Source: Treponema sp.
GTDB taxonomy: Bacteria > Spirochaetota > Spirochaetia > Treponematales > Breznakiellaceae
Direction: 5' to 3'
Assembly: GCA_009781635.1 (NCBI GenBank)
Contig: WQXU01000008.1
Span: forward strand, 1 to 64,000
DNA: 64,000 bases
The notes below the pieces were generated by a model, which ran no database searches, had not been told where the DNA came from, and saw only the letters and a list, made by a program, of their open reading frames with translations. Shown in pieces: positions 19,254 through 29,425 of the stretch (position 1 is its first letter; each line of letters opens with the position of its first letter). Position numbers and translations under genes: made by a program.

Positions 19254-20336
19254 ATGGCAAATTACAGACAGATAGATACAAAAAAAGCCCAGGATTTTTG
19301 CGAATATCTTTTCTGCGCTTATGGTTTTTCTTCTGATGAGAGCAAAATTATAACAGACGTTTTAATCAGGGCCGATTTATACGGGATTGAATCTCACGGC
19401 ATTCAGCGACTTATTCGTTACCATGATGAAATTACATCCGGCAGGGTTTCTGTAAAAGCAAAAATGGAAATAGTACACGAGACTGCCATTTCCGCCTGCA
19501 TAGAAGCCAACAAGGCTATGGGACAGCTTGCAGGCACATGGGCCATGAATCTTGCAATACAAAAAGCAAAAAGCTGCGGCTGCGGAATGGTAACTGTACG
19601 CAATTCAAATCATTACGGCATTGCAGGTTACTATACGGAAATGGCGGCGGCAGAAGATCTAATCGGCACAAGCACAACAAATACAGAAGCGATCTGTGTT
19701 CCGACTTTCGGCTCTCAGGCAATGACAGGCACAAATGCCATGGCTCTTGCAATGCCTGCCGACCCCTATGTTTTTTCCTATGATGCATCAACAACAGTTG
19801 TTCCGCGAGGCACGCTTGAAGTATTTATGAAGAACAATAAAGCCCTGCCTGAAAATTGGGCACTTGATGCGAACGGTAATCCATGCAGTGACGCAGTTGT
19901 TGTTATCGACAATATAATCGCAAAAGCAGGCGGCGGCATTGCCCCGCTTGGAGGGCTTGGCACATTGCACGGCGGTCACAAGGGTTATGGGTTAAGCATT
20001 ATTGTAGATTTATTTTCCGCTGTAATATCAGGCGGACTTACTTCCAATTATGTAAACAGGCAGCCCGGTCATACCGGCATTTGTCACTTTTTTACGGCGA
20101 TTGATTACGGCATCTTTGGAGACAAGGTTTCGATAAAAGCAGGCATGTCAAAGTTCCTTCAGGAACTGCGTGAAAGCAAAAAAGCAGAAGGACAGAGCCG
20201 CATTTACACGCACGGTGAAATGGCGGCAGAAATGATGGCGAAACGCAGGGAAGGACAAATCCCTGTAAACGATAAAACCCTTACAGAAATGAAAGAAATA
20301 GCAGAAAAATTAGGCGTAACTTTTTTAGATGTTTAA
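19254..20336 (+). CDS. Ldh_2 family malate/L-lactate dehydrogenase-type oxidoreductase
   Basis: ADLYGIESHGIQRL, VRNSNHYGIAGYY, GGHKGYGLSIIVDLFS. Confidence 0.92.
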   Translation: MANYRQIDTKKAQDFCEYLFCAYGFSSDESKIITDVLIRADLYGIESHGIQRLIRYHDEITSGRVSVKAKMEIVHETAISACIEANKAMGQLAGTWAMNLAIQKAKSCGCGMVTVRNSNHYGIAGYYTEMAAAEDLIGTSTTNTEAICVPTFGSQAMTGTNAMALAMPADPYVFSYDASTTVVPRGTLEVFMKNNKALPENWALDANGNPCSDAVVVIDNIIAKAGGGIAPLGGLGTLHGGHKGYGLSIIVDLFSAVISGGLTSNYVNRQPGHTGICHFFTAIDYGIFGDKVSIKAGMSKFLQELRESKKAEGQSRIYTHGEMAAEMMAKRREGQIPVNDKTLTEMKEIAEKLGVTFLDV

Positions 20337-20349
20337 CATTTGCCTTTTT

Positions 20350-21291
20350 TTATGCTTCTAAAGTGATCCCTTCTCTTGCCATCATGATTTCAAATCCGCT
20401 GTTTTTCATATAATTTTTTTCCAGTTGTTCCAGTTGTTTGTCTGCGTATGCAGGTTCATGATGAAAAAATACAAGTTTTTTAATATTGTTATTTTCAGCC
20501 GCCTGAACCGCATGCTTGTAGGAACAATGCCCCCATCCGGCCTTTCCCTTATATTCCTCTTCTGTGTACTGAGCGTCATGAACTACGATATCCGCGCCGC
20601 TAATAAACTGCCTTACTCTTTCATTTTCTTCCGCCGCAGTTCCTTCTCCTTCCAGCGCTGCCGCTGCATCATATTTTTTCCCGGCTGAAGCGGAAGGAAA
20701 AAGATTCTGGAAAGGTTCATGATCATAGACAGTGGCAATAGATTTTCCCTTATAATTAATGCGGTACCCAAGGCAGAAAATGGGATGGTTAAGAAACTTG
20801 CATGTTACAGTAAGGCCGCCGCCAAGATCCAAAGGCGCCTCTTTCACATTTGGTATCCGGGGATTAAAGACTGTTTCCCTTATCTGTTTATATTCGATTG
20901 ATGCGGCAAGCTCTTGCGCCCTTACAGGCCAGTATTTATGCGACATCTGGTTTTCGATAATTGATTTAAGGCTTTCATTTTCCAGCGACACAGGCGCTGT
21001 TATGCGCAATTGCGTACCGGGAATATATATGGGATTAAACATGGGAAAACCCATAATATGATCCCAATGAGTATGCGTCAGGAATATATCGGCTTCGATT
21101 TTTCCGCGCTTTTTAAGATCATTTTTTATAAGCCAGTCACCCAGGGGACGCACGCCGGTTCCAAGATCAATAATAACAAGACGATCATCAGCCCGTATTT
21201 CAAGACATGATGTGTTTCCGCCGTAGATGACCGTATCAGGTCCCGGGCACGGGAGAGAACCCCGCACTCCCCAAAAACGCAAAGTAAGCAT
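20350..21291 (-). CDS. MBL-fold metallo-hydrolase
   Basis: RFWGVRGSLPCPGP, DLGTGVRPLG, LTHTHWDHIMGFP. Confidence 0.93.
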   Translation of the reverse strand: MLTLRFWGVRGSLPCPGPDTVIYGGNTSCLEIRADDRLVIIDLGTGVRPLGDWLIKNDLKKRGKIEADIFLTHTHWDHIMGFPMFNPIYIPGTQLRITAPVSLENESLKSIIENQMSHKYWPVRAQELAASIEYKQIRETVFNPRIPNVKEAPLDLGGGLTVTCKFLNHPIFCLGYRINYKGKSIATVYDHEPFQNLFPSASAGKKYDAAAALEGEGTAAEENERVRQFISGADIVVHDAQYTEEEYKGKAGWGHCSYKHAVQAAENNNIKKLVFFHHEPAYADKQLEQLEKNYMKNSGFEIMMAREGITLEA

Positions 21292-21347
21292 TCCTGAATT
21301 ATATATTAATTCTTAAGGATTTACAATCGACAAGTGCATTTGTATTT

Positions 21348-22241
21348 TCATATATTTAGAAATATTTTAGCTCTCTCAATTTCCAGATACAGTTTTTCCA
21401 TTATTTCAATAAAAATATCTTCGTCAAGGCCTATTGTTTCCCAAACCTTTTTTTCAGGTTTTTGCGGCTTTCTGTCACCTGAAAAACCAACATCGTAAAT
21501 GATAGAAAGATAATTTGCAATTGCGACATTACACACAATATTTGCATTTTCACCTGAGTAATCGCCGGCATTGTGGTGATGTACTATTGTATCGGCAATG
21601 GAGCTGTCAAGTTTCCACAAGTTTGAAATCAATTCCCCTGCCGTACAGTGATTAATGCCCAGATTGTCATTTTCCACCAAATGCAGGGGTCTGTGATTGA
21701 GATCCGCTATTGTTATCATGTTCATGTATTCTGATTCAAGAACAGCGTTAAGGGGTATTTTCCCGATGTCATGCAATAAGCCTGCGGCAAAATATTCCTC
21801 TAAATACCTTGTTTCAATTCCCTGTTTAACAGCCAGCAATTTTGATGTTACTCCGACACACAAACAATGATACCAAAAGCCGTCCATGTTAAGCCCCTCT
21901 ATTCCCCTGTTTTTCGGCAGTGTGCTTAAAACTGCAGTAGATAAAACAAGATTTTTTACGGTATTAAGCCCCAGCATGATTATCGCCCTTACAAGCGATT
22001 TTATATGCGTACTTGGCCCGTAATAGGCTGAATTAATTAATTTAAGAAGACGGCCTGTTAAAACAGGGTCAAGGGAAATAACCTGGTTAAGCTCTGAAGG
22101 ATCTACATTTACCTTATTGCATATTTGAAGCGCCTTTTCAGCTGATGCAGGAAGGCTTGGCATCTCTGCGATATAGTTCCTTATTTTTTCATTCAAATTG
22201 TTCTTTTTTTCAGGAGAAAAATCCTTGTAATCCTGACTCAT
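21348..22241 (-). CDS. HDOD domain protein
   Basis: MPSLPASAEKALQICN...LDPVLTGRLLKLINSAYYG, LLHDIGKIPLN. Confidence 0.92.
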   Translation of the reverse strand: MSQDYKDFSPEKKNNLNEKIRNYIAEMPSLPASAEKALQICNKVNVDPSELNQVISLDPVLTGRLLKLINSAYYGPSTHIKSLVRAIIMLGLNTVKNLVLSTAVLSTLPKNRGIEGLNMDGFWYHCLCVGVTSKLLAVKQGIETRYLEEYFAAGLLHDIGKIPLNAVLESEYMNMITIADLNHRPLHLVENDNLGINHCTAGELISNLWKLDSSIADTIVHHHNAGDYSGENANIVCNVAIANYLSIIYDVGFSGDRKPQKPEKKVWETIGLDEDIFIEIMEKLYLEIERAKIFLNI

Positions 22242-23881
22242 GGAGACAAACCTGCAAGAGGACGGGCTGTAACTTCAGCAGAAAACTCCCCTATATTACG
22301 GTTTCTTCCCTCTGCAAGGCTGTCATAAGCTGCAACCCTGAAATAATAAAGAGTGCCGTTTTTTAATCCTTCAATTAAAAAGCTGTTTGCTATGCCGACA
22401 TCGATGGGCGAGGGACCCAATAAGGCGTCACTGCCGAAAAGCTCTCCGCGGACAGAACTGTAGTAAACAAGATATCCTGAAGTATTGGCGGCAGGGCTGT
22501 GTCTCCAGCGAAGCATAACTGCGCCGTCAACTGCAACAGCGTTTAAATTTCCCGGCGGCAGAGGCGGCCCTCCCGGTAAAAAAACAATACGCAATTCATC
22601 AAGATAGGGGCTTACTTCTCCGTCAGCAGAAGGATAAAAATCCACCGCAATTTGCACATAACGCCCGTTAATATCCCGGATATCCTGCCCCGGCGTAAAA
22701 CTTTCCCACCTGCTGTTAATTAAGCTATAGGGATTTTCTCCGGCGCGGACAAAAAAGCTCATTTCAGAATCATCTGAAAAACGAAACCTTCCGTTTTCGC
22801 GGAATTCATTCCGGGTATGATTATTTATTGCGCCTGTCCTGCCGCCCCTGACATTAATTCTAACTACGCTGCTTGCGTTTTCTCCAAGATCGACAGCTCT
22901 TGTTTCTATTCTGCCGCCTGCAGGATTATATTTTTGAATTGATGAGCGCCCTATACAGGCCCTGTGGACTTTTAATTCGTCTATAAGTCCTGAAAAACGT
23001 TCTCCCAGTAAAAAACTTCCGTCGCTTCCGGCAATGGGCATATATACTTCACTGTTTTCGCGGCTGGTGGATGTCGCATAGGCGATTGCTTCACTTGCGC
23101 CGTCTACAATATATTCCAGCAATCCTGCAGAGGCATCAAAGCGTATCAGATGATGGCTCCATTTTTTTGGAATAACAGGGGAAAGCCCTGAAAACTCAAT
23201 ATTAATATGAGAAGCTGCTTCTCTTGGCGAAGCAAAGAAATTTACAAATGACCATTGCAGCCTGTTTCTGAAAGCAGAACAGCTTATCCGCTGCATTGTG
23301 TAATTGCCGTTTGAAGGTTTGGACGAAACCCAGGAAAATATCTGTTCGCCGTTTTCCATATTCTGCGGATACAGCCAGAATTCAATTGTAAAATCTCCAA
23401 TACGGTTTCCCGGCGCAAAAAGCGAGTTACGGCTTTGCGGCTGGATTACAAGAGAGCCGGAATTTGCAGAGCGTCCGAATAATGCCGCACCGTTGCCTGC
23501 TCTTGCAGAAGCTCTGCCGGCAGCCTCGACATTAGGCGGAACCGTAAGCCTGTAATGCCCGGTACTGTCCCTGAAAAGAACTGAATCACTTTCATCGAAT
23601 GAAACGGACATATCTAAAGCGGATTCAGAAAGCGCGGTGAAATTTCCCAAAAGGCCTGTTGCAGCCGAATAGCCTGCAATTGAGGCAGCCGGCGCAGAAG
23701 AAAGCATGAGAACTGAATGAGGCCGCACATTACTAACTTCGCTAATGCCCTTTTTGATTTCCGCACTTCTCCATGCGGCTCCGGCGCCAAGAGAAATTGT
23801 TCTTTCTTCAACAGCGAAGATACTACCGGAAACAAAAAGGAAGATGTATACTGTGCATATGAAAATAAATTGCTTTTTCAT
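22238..23881 (-). CDS. secreted LamG-like / fibronectin type III domain protein
   Basis: Signal peptide; FTIEFWLYPQNMENGEQIFSW LamG-like; LNAVAVDGAVMLRWRHSPAANTSGYLVYYS Fn3. Confidence 0.8.
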   Translation of the reverse strand: MKKQFIFICTVYIFLFVSGSIFAVEERTISLGAGAAWRSAEIKKGISEVSNVRPHSVLMLSSAPAASIAGYSAATGLLGNFTALSESALDMSVSFDESDSVLFRDSTGHYRLTVPPNVEAAGRASARAGNGAALFGRSANSGSLVIQPQSRNSLFAPGNRIGDFTIEFWLYPQNMENGEQIFSWVSSKPSNGNYTMQRISCSAFRNRLQWSFVNFFASPREAASHINIEFSGLSPVIPKKWSHHLIRFDASAGLLEYIVDGASEAIAYATSTSRENSEVYMPIAGSDGSFLLGERFSGLIDELKVHRACIGRSSIQKYNPAGGRIETRAVDLGENASSVVRINVRGGRTGAINNHTRNEFRENGRFRFSDDSEMSFFVRAGENPYSLINSRWESFTPGQDIRDINGRYVQIAVDFYPSADGEVSPYLDELRIVFLPGGPPLPPGNLNAVAVDGAVMLRWRHSPAANTSGYLVYYSSVRGELFGSDALLGPSPIDVGIANSFLIEGLKNGTLYYFRVAAYDSLAEGRNRNIGEFSAEVTARPLAGLSP

Positions 23882-23914
23882 GGTTTTCTTTTATGATCAT
23901 CGGCAAAAATCGGC

Positions 23915-25867
23915 ATGGATAATCAGATAAATTCGGAAAATATTAAAAACTTAAAGGCCGCCGCCCTGGACGCTCCTTCCGGGCCGGGGATTTATATAAT
24001 GAAAGACAGCGAAGGCCGGATCATTTATATAGGAAAGGCCAAATCCCTTAAAAACCGCTTAAAATCCTACTTTTCCTGGAAAATTAACCCTTGCGGCCAA
24101 TTTGAGATTTCCGGAGATAAAGATATAAAAACCGCTACTTTAATGCGCCATATATTTTCCTTTGAGACCATTATTGTAGCAAATGAATATGAAGCCCTGT
24201 TACTTGAAAATACACTTATAAAACAGCATTCGCCGAAATACAACATAAACCTAAAGGACGGAAAAACATATCCATTAATTCGCATAACGCATGAGGATTT
24301 CCCGCGGATCTTCCGGACACGGCGCATAATAAATGATAACAGCTTATATTTCGGACCTTTTCCGGATACACAGAGCGTAAACGCCATGATGGATCTTATA
24401 GACAAGCTCTTCCCTCTGCGCAAGTGTAAAAAAATAAAGAAAAACGGGCCTTGCATGTATTACCATATAAGACGCTGCATGGCTCCATGCTGCGGAAAAA
24501 TCAGTATTGACGATTATGCTCTGCATGTACAGTGTGTGCAAAAACTGCTCTCAGGCACCGAGGGCTCGCAGGGGGCAGCTTCCAGCGCATTAATAATTGA
24601 CCTTACCTCCAAAATGCACGAGGCAGCAAGGGCATTGCAATTTGAGCAGGCTGCGCAGATAAGAAACACAATCAGGGCTATTGAAAACCTTGCAGGGGAA
24701 GACAGCTTTGTAGAGGATCTTAACCCTGAAGACAGAGATTACATTGCCTGGGCTGCAGAAGGCGTTCTTGCGACATTTACGGTTTTTTCCATGCGCGGAG
24801 GAAAAATGACAGGCCGGGATCTTTTCCGCACACGCTCTGCCGCTGACGAATGGGAGTCCCTGGAATTATTTATTACAAGTTACTATGACTCGACAAGACT
24901 ACCGCCGTTAAAAATCTATTTTCAGGATTTTTCACGCAAACGCGCAGATGCGCAGATAAATGAAAAAGAAGAAAAACAAACCATTAACGGCCTCTGCGAG
25001 GGTGATTTCAAACTAATCCAAAGCTGGTTTAATGAACAGTTTGGATATTCACCGGAATTATTAATTCCATCTGACAAACATCATGCTGCGATTATGGCGA
25101 TGGCAAGGCAAAACGCAAATGAAGATTTACGCAAACGTTTAAAGGAAAGAGGAGCAGGCCCTGCTCTTGATGAACTTGCCCGCATTTTGGATTTGGACAC
25201 AAGGCCTGAACGAATCGAAGGTTTTGATATCGCGCAGCTTGACGGAAAGCACCCCGTAGCATCTCTTGTCTCATTTAGAAACGGAATACCGGATAAAAAA
25301 AATTACCGTCATTTTAAGCTGCGCACGGTCATTGGAATAGTTGATGACTTTGCCGCCATGCGCGAGGTTGTCAGACGCCGCTACTCAAGGCTGATACGCG
25401 AAGGAAAGGAATTGCCCGATTTAATACTTGTAGACGGCGGCATAGGGCAGGTGAATGCCGCGAAGGGTGTGTTAGACGATCTTGGGATAAGCGGCTGCGC
25501 TCTTGCAGGGCTTGCCAAACGCGAAGAAGAGATATGGCTCCCCGAAGCGAAAGAGCCGCTTGTCCTGCCGCGGCAGTCGGAGGCGCTGAAAGTGCTCCAG
25601 CATGTGCGTGATGAGTGCCATCGTTTTGCAACCGGTTTAAATCAAAAACTCAGATCCAAGGACCTGTTTTTTCCAATACTGGAATCGGTGGAAGGCATCG
25701 GTCCAAAACGGGCTTTGGCGATAATGAAGGCTTACGAATCACTTGAAAATATCGCCTGCGCGGATATAAAGGAAATGGCGGAAAGTTGCAGCATAAAAGA
25801 AGATGCCTGCCGCGCTGTAAGAGCAGTTGCAAAGCTGGCTTTGCAGGAGAGGGAGAAGCTGCGTTAA
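23915..25867 (+). CDS. uvrC: excinuclease ABC subunit C
   Basis: GPGIYIMKDSEGRIIYIGKAKSLKNRLKSYF; UVR motif; C-terminal RNase H-like and HhH. Confidence 0.97.
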   Translation: MDNQINSENIKNLKAAALDAPSGPGIYIMKDSEGRIIYIGKAKSLKNRLKSYFSWKINPCGQFEISGDKDIKTATLMRHIFSFETIIVANEYEALLLENTLIKQHSPKYNINLKDGKTYPLIRITHEDFPRIFRTRRIINDNSLYFGPFPDTQSVNAMMDLIDKLFPLRKCKKIKKNGPCMYYHIRRCMAPCCGKISIDDYALHVQCVQKLLSGTEGSQGAASSALIIDLTSKMHEAARALQFEQAAQIRNTIRAIENLAGEDSFVEDLNPEDRDYIAWAAEGVLATFTVFSMRGGKMTGRDLFRTRSAADEWESLELFITSYYDSTRLPPLKIYFQDFSRKRADAQINEKEEKQTINGLCEGDFKLIQSWFNEQFGYSPELLIPSDKHHAAIMAMARQNANEDLRKRLKERGAGPALDELARILDLDTRPERIEGFDIAQLDGKHPVASLVSFRNGIPDKKNYRHFKLRTVIGIVDDFAAMREVVRRRYSRLIREGKELPDLILVDGGIGQVNAAKGVLDDLGISGCALAGLAKREEEIWLPEAKEPLVLPRQSEALKVLQHVRDECHRFATGLNQKLRSKDLFFPILESVEGIGPKRALAIMKAYESLENIACADIKEMAESCSIKEDACRAVRAVAKLALQEREKLR

Positions 25868-25880
25868 GTCTTTGTTTATA

Positions 25881-26378
25881 TTACCTTCTTTTTACTTCAG
25901 AAAGTCCGGAGCAGTCAAAATCAGTCTTAAATGCAGAAGCGCCTATGACAACAGGGCGCACTTCCGCCTGTCCCTTAAACCTGTAATTAACCTGCCGCAT
26001 TGCAATTACATCATCAAGTAACTGCCTTGGCATGTTAATAAAATTCATTTCAAAAGTGAATCTTGTTTCTCCTGATGTGTTAGCCGGAATCTGCTGTATA
26101 TTGCCGGCTCTTCCCCCTGCCCAAAAACGGTTGTTACCGAACAATTCATAAGTAATGGAAGAAAGTTCAACAGCAAAATCATTGGGGTTGTCTATCTTTA
26201 TGACAGCTTCAAACGCCGTAACTACAATATCAGCCTGAATTATATAGATGGAAGTAACGGTAAAACCTGGTTCTATAATCTCTATTATTGCAGGTTCAAC
26301 AGCAGCAGGCGGGGTTTTGCAGGATAAAAAAATAAAGACAACAATAATAAAGATGATATAAATTTTACGCATATTCAT
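25881..26378 (-). CDS. LEA14-like lipoprotein
   Basis: Lipobox FIFLSC; IKIDNPNDFAVELSSITYELF. Confidence 0.7.
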   Translation of the reverse strand: MNMRKIYIIFIIVVFIFLSCKTPPAAVEPAIIEIIEPGFTVTSIYIIQADIVVTAFEAVIKIDNPNDFAVELSSITYELFGNNRFWAGGRAGNIQQIPANTSGETRFTFEMNFINMPRQLLDDVIAMRQVNYRFKGQAEVRPVVIGASAFKTDFDCSGLSEVKRR

Positions 26379-26403
26379 TTATCGGCTTTTCTCATATTAC
26401 GAT

Positions 26404-27276
26404 TTATATATATGAAAGTTCGCTGTAATAGACTGTATTATTTTCTGTTCCAACGGCATTTACCATATTGTCGGCAACGGAGCATATATGAGTATTATCA
26501 AGAAGGCCGCTTTCAAAGAGGCTTGCGACAAGCGCGCCTCCGCAGGCATTAAGCCGGCCGTCCAAAACAGCAGTAGCAAGAGCCGGAGAGTTTTTCTCGG
26601 TGAAAAGACGCAAGGCTTCTTCCGCTAAAAGCCTGGCTGTCATTTTATCAGTATCGCAGGAAAGATTGCAGGAAACCACAATAAGGGTTTCATCAAGGAC
26701 AGGCGTAAATACGGCCTTAAGAGCCTGGGCAAGGTCGTAAATATACTGGGCCTTCGGCTGCCCCATCAATATAGGTATAATCGATGCATTAGGAAAACAA
26801 TACCTTACAAAAGGAAGCAGTATTTCGATTGAGTGCTCTCCAAGGTGGGGGATATCGTTAATCTCAAAAAAACTGCCGCGAAACTGAAGTTCTTCAGAGG
26901 TTTCATGATCTACAGGTATATTTCCAAGCGGGGTATGAAATGAATATGAGTTTGACAGGAAAAGCCCTTTTTCCCTTTTATCGTGGATTGGCCCTAAAAT
27001 AACAACCTTTTTAATTTTCTTGCTTCTGCCTGTGGCCGAACGAAAAGCATCGGCAACCAGCCTGCCTGAATAACTCCATGCGCCGTGAGGAGCAATAATT
27101 GCCTGTGCATACCCGCCCCTGCCCTCTTCAAGGTCAAACGACCTTAAATAATCGAGCATCTCCTTTCTGTCTTCAGGATAAAACATCCCTGCGCCAACAG
27201 AGCTTCGAACCCGTCTTTTTTGAGCAAGCACAGCTTTCATATACTTAACTCTAGTGTCTGCAAGAGCCGGATGCAA
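26404..27276 (-). CDS. MEMO1 family protein (AmmeMemoRadiSam system protein B)
   Basis: AGMFYPED, IIAPHGAWSYSGRLVADAF, LGPIHDKR, EHSIEILLPFVRYCFP. Confidence 0.92.
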   Translation of the reverse strand: MHPALADTRVKYMKAVLAQKRRVRSSVGAGMFYPEDRKEMLDYLRSFDLEEGRGGYAQAIIAPHGAWSYSGRLVADAFRSATGRSKKIKKVVILGPIHDKREKGLFLSNSYSFHTPLGNIPVDHETSEELQFRGSFFEINDIPHLGEHSIEILLPFVRYCFPNASIIPILMGQPKAQYIYDLAQALKAVFTPVLDETLIVVSCNLSCDTDKMTARLLAEEALRLFTEKNSPALATAVLDGRLNACGGALVASLFESGLLDNTHICSVADNMVNAVGTENNTVYYSELSYI

Positions 27277-27384
27277 GGAAAAATCAACGAATTTGAAAAA
27301 TAGTTAAATATGCGTTTTTCTATGGCTTTCTTCAACTATTTGTATTAAAATTCTTTTACCGGCATTAAATATTTAACACCTGTT

Positions 27385-28821
27385 TTATACTCTGCATGTT
27401 TCAAGCGAGCGAAGACGCTCATCATCCAGTTTTACATAGAGGTTTTTTTCCCGTATTGGTATAACAAGTCCCTTTGGCCCGTCTTTTGCGCGCCGCAGAT
27501 ATTTTACAGATGTATAAAATAAATCCCCCTCTCCTGCGTTTCTGCCCTTTGAATAAAAAATCGCAAGATTGCCCGCATCAAGCAGGATATCAAGCGGCAC
27601 TGATTTTCCCTGTCTTTGTTTTATAAATACATAAGAGCCGTGATAATCCCTTGCATGCAGCCATAAATCGTTTCCCTTTACATGACGGCGTAAAAGCTCA
27701 TCATTCTCGTTTGCGTCCCTGCCTACAATTAAAAACCAGTCTCCCCGTTTGAAGGAAAGCCCCGGACGCGATTTTTCTTTTTTTGATAAATTTACGCCTG
27801 TGCCTTTTGACTTTAAAAGTTTTGCAAGAATAAGAGGATTTGTCTCGTTCATAAGACAGTTTAATTTCTCTGTTACTTCCAGGAGTTCCCTTTCGCCTGC
27901 TGTAATTTCTCTTTGTATGTCTGCAATCCCTTTTTTGGCCTTTCTGTACTGTTCATAGTATTTTCCTGCCATTACCGCAGGGGAAGTACGTTCTTCCAGT
28001 TCAATTTTTATTTCTTTGCCGTCCTCTGAAATTTCCAGCCATTTATCACCCGGTTTAATTGCCGCAATATTCGACAGGATTAAATCCCCGTAATTTTTAT
28101 AACGCTCTGCGCCGGCGAATAACGCTTCTTTTTCCCTTAATCTTTCAAGCGCAGCGTTGATTCTTCCAAGGCTGCCTTCATGGCTGCGCCTTGCCTGCTC
28201 TCTTAGCGTCTCTAAAGAAAGCGTTCCTCCCTGCGCGGCATAATACGCATCAACCTTTTTATTAAATGATCCTTCCCCGGGAAGCTCCCGCACTTCATAT
28301 TCGCGTGTTTTTTTATTATTGACAGGGATTGAATCCCCGTACTGCAAATGCGCTCCTGTTATTTCGCCGCGCTTCGGCTGTCTGCGCATTGCATCTAACA
28401 CAATGCCGTTTTCATCAGTGACGATAAAATTCGCGGCGTTTGACCAAAGACGGATATACATCTTAAAAATTGAATCCCTGCGTTTAACATCAATCCGCAC
28501 AATACGGTTATCTCCAAGCTGAGTCACCTCTGTAATCCAGCTGTTTACAATTTTTGATGATAAAAACTGCGCAAAACGAAGAGGCTTGTCGCTTTTTGGA
28601 ACAGCGTTGAATGTCTCATGTATACGGCAGGCGCCGGAGCAAAGAGATACAAGCACCTGCTTAGTTTCCCCTTTAGCGACGCAGTCGTCTGTCTTAATTG
28701 CCCGGGTTCTTATGCGTAAAATTATTACATCGTAGGCGCTTTGCACAACGCTTTGAATTTGCGCACCTGCAAGATCAAGCTCGCTTAGTATTAAGTTAAT
28801 TTCTTTCCAGTTCAGTGACAT
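27385..28821 (-). CDS. NFACT family protein (RqcH/Rqc2/FbpA-like)
   Basis: NFACT-N, coiled coil, NFACT-R (IVGRDANENDELLRRHVKGNDLWLHARDYHGSYVFIK). Confidence 0.9.
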   Translation of the reverse strand: MSLNWKEINLILSELDLAGAQIQSVVQSAYDVIILRIRTRAIKTDDCVAKGETKQVLVSLCSGACRIHETFNAVPKSDKPLRFAQFLSSKIVNSWITEVTQLGDNRIVRIDVKRRDSIFKMYIRLWSNAANFIVTDENGIVLDAMRRQPKRGEITGAHLQYGDSIPVNNKKTREYEVRELPGEGSFNKKVDAYYAAQGGTLSLETLREQARRSHEGSLGRINAALERLREKEALFAGAERYKNYGDLILSNIAAIKPGDKWLEISEDGKEIKIELEERTSPAVMAGKYYEQYRKAKKGIADIQREITAGERELLEVTEKLNCLMNETNPLILAKLLKSKGTGVNLSKKEKSRPGLSFKRGDWFLIVGRDANENDELLRRHVKGNDLWLHARDYHGSYVFIKQRQGKSVPLDILLDAGNLAIFYSKGRNAGEGDLFYTSVKYLRRAKDGPKGLVIPIREKNLYVKLDDERLRSLETCRV

Positions 28822-28868
28822 AGTGACATTATAGCTGTAAATAAATCAAATTTACAGGATATTTGCAA

Positions 28869-29327
28869 TTACAGACTGACACTCAGCCTGCCGTCTTTTT
28901 TTCGCGTTGCAACGCTTCTTAAATATTCAATATATTGCTTATCCATAAATGCGATATGAGATAAAACCCAGTCTTTAAGATACAGCGCAAAAACAGAGAG
29001 GGAGAATTGCTTACCGGCCCTGAAATCAAAAATTATATCAGAAATTGTGTTAACAAAGGTATCATGTTCTTTTTTATGTTCTGCATATCCTTTGAAATTT
29101 GTCACGAGCATAATTTTTTCTTCTGTGGAAAAATGAATTTTAGCATACCTTACCGCTTCCGGAGCTACTTTTTCAAAATAATTATGCTCCTGCACCTCAT
29201 CGCCTGTAACATTATCAAACATTTCATTAACCAAATCCAGAAGATTCCTGTGCTGCTCGTCTATCAGTGTTATTCCGCAGGATAATTCGCCGTTCCAGGC
29301 AATAAATTCATTATTTTTGTTTGACAT
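28869..29327 (-). CDS. bacteriohemerythrin
   Basis: GITLIDEQHRNLLDLVNEMF, HFSTEEKIM, YAEHKKEHDTFV. Confidence 0.93.
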   Translation of the reverse strand: MSNKNNEFIAWNGELSCGITLIDEQHRNLLDLVNEMFDNVTGDEVQEHNYFEKVAPEAVRYAKIHFSTEEKIMLVTNFKGYAEHKKEHDTFVNTISDIIFDFRAGKQFSLSVFALYLKDWVLSHIAFMDKQYIEYLRSVATRKKDGRLSVSL

Positions 29328-29364
29328 ATTATACCTCTTAATAATAAAGTAATAAAATATCAGG

Positions 29365-29386
29365 TTGACAAGCACAATTTATTGTG
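29365..29386 (+). promoter_or_regulatory. candidate -35 TTGACA followed by palindrome CACAATTTATTGTG
   Basis: 29365-29370 TTGACA, 29373-29386 14-nt palindrome, upstream of ettA and divergent hemerythrin. Confidence 0.4.
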
Positions 29387-29425
29387 ATTATTTTAATATA
29401 TCCGCGGGATAGCAAGGAAAAATAA

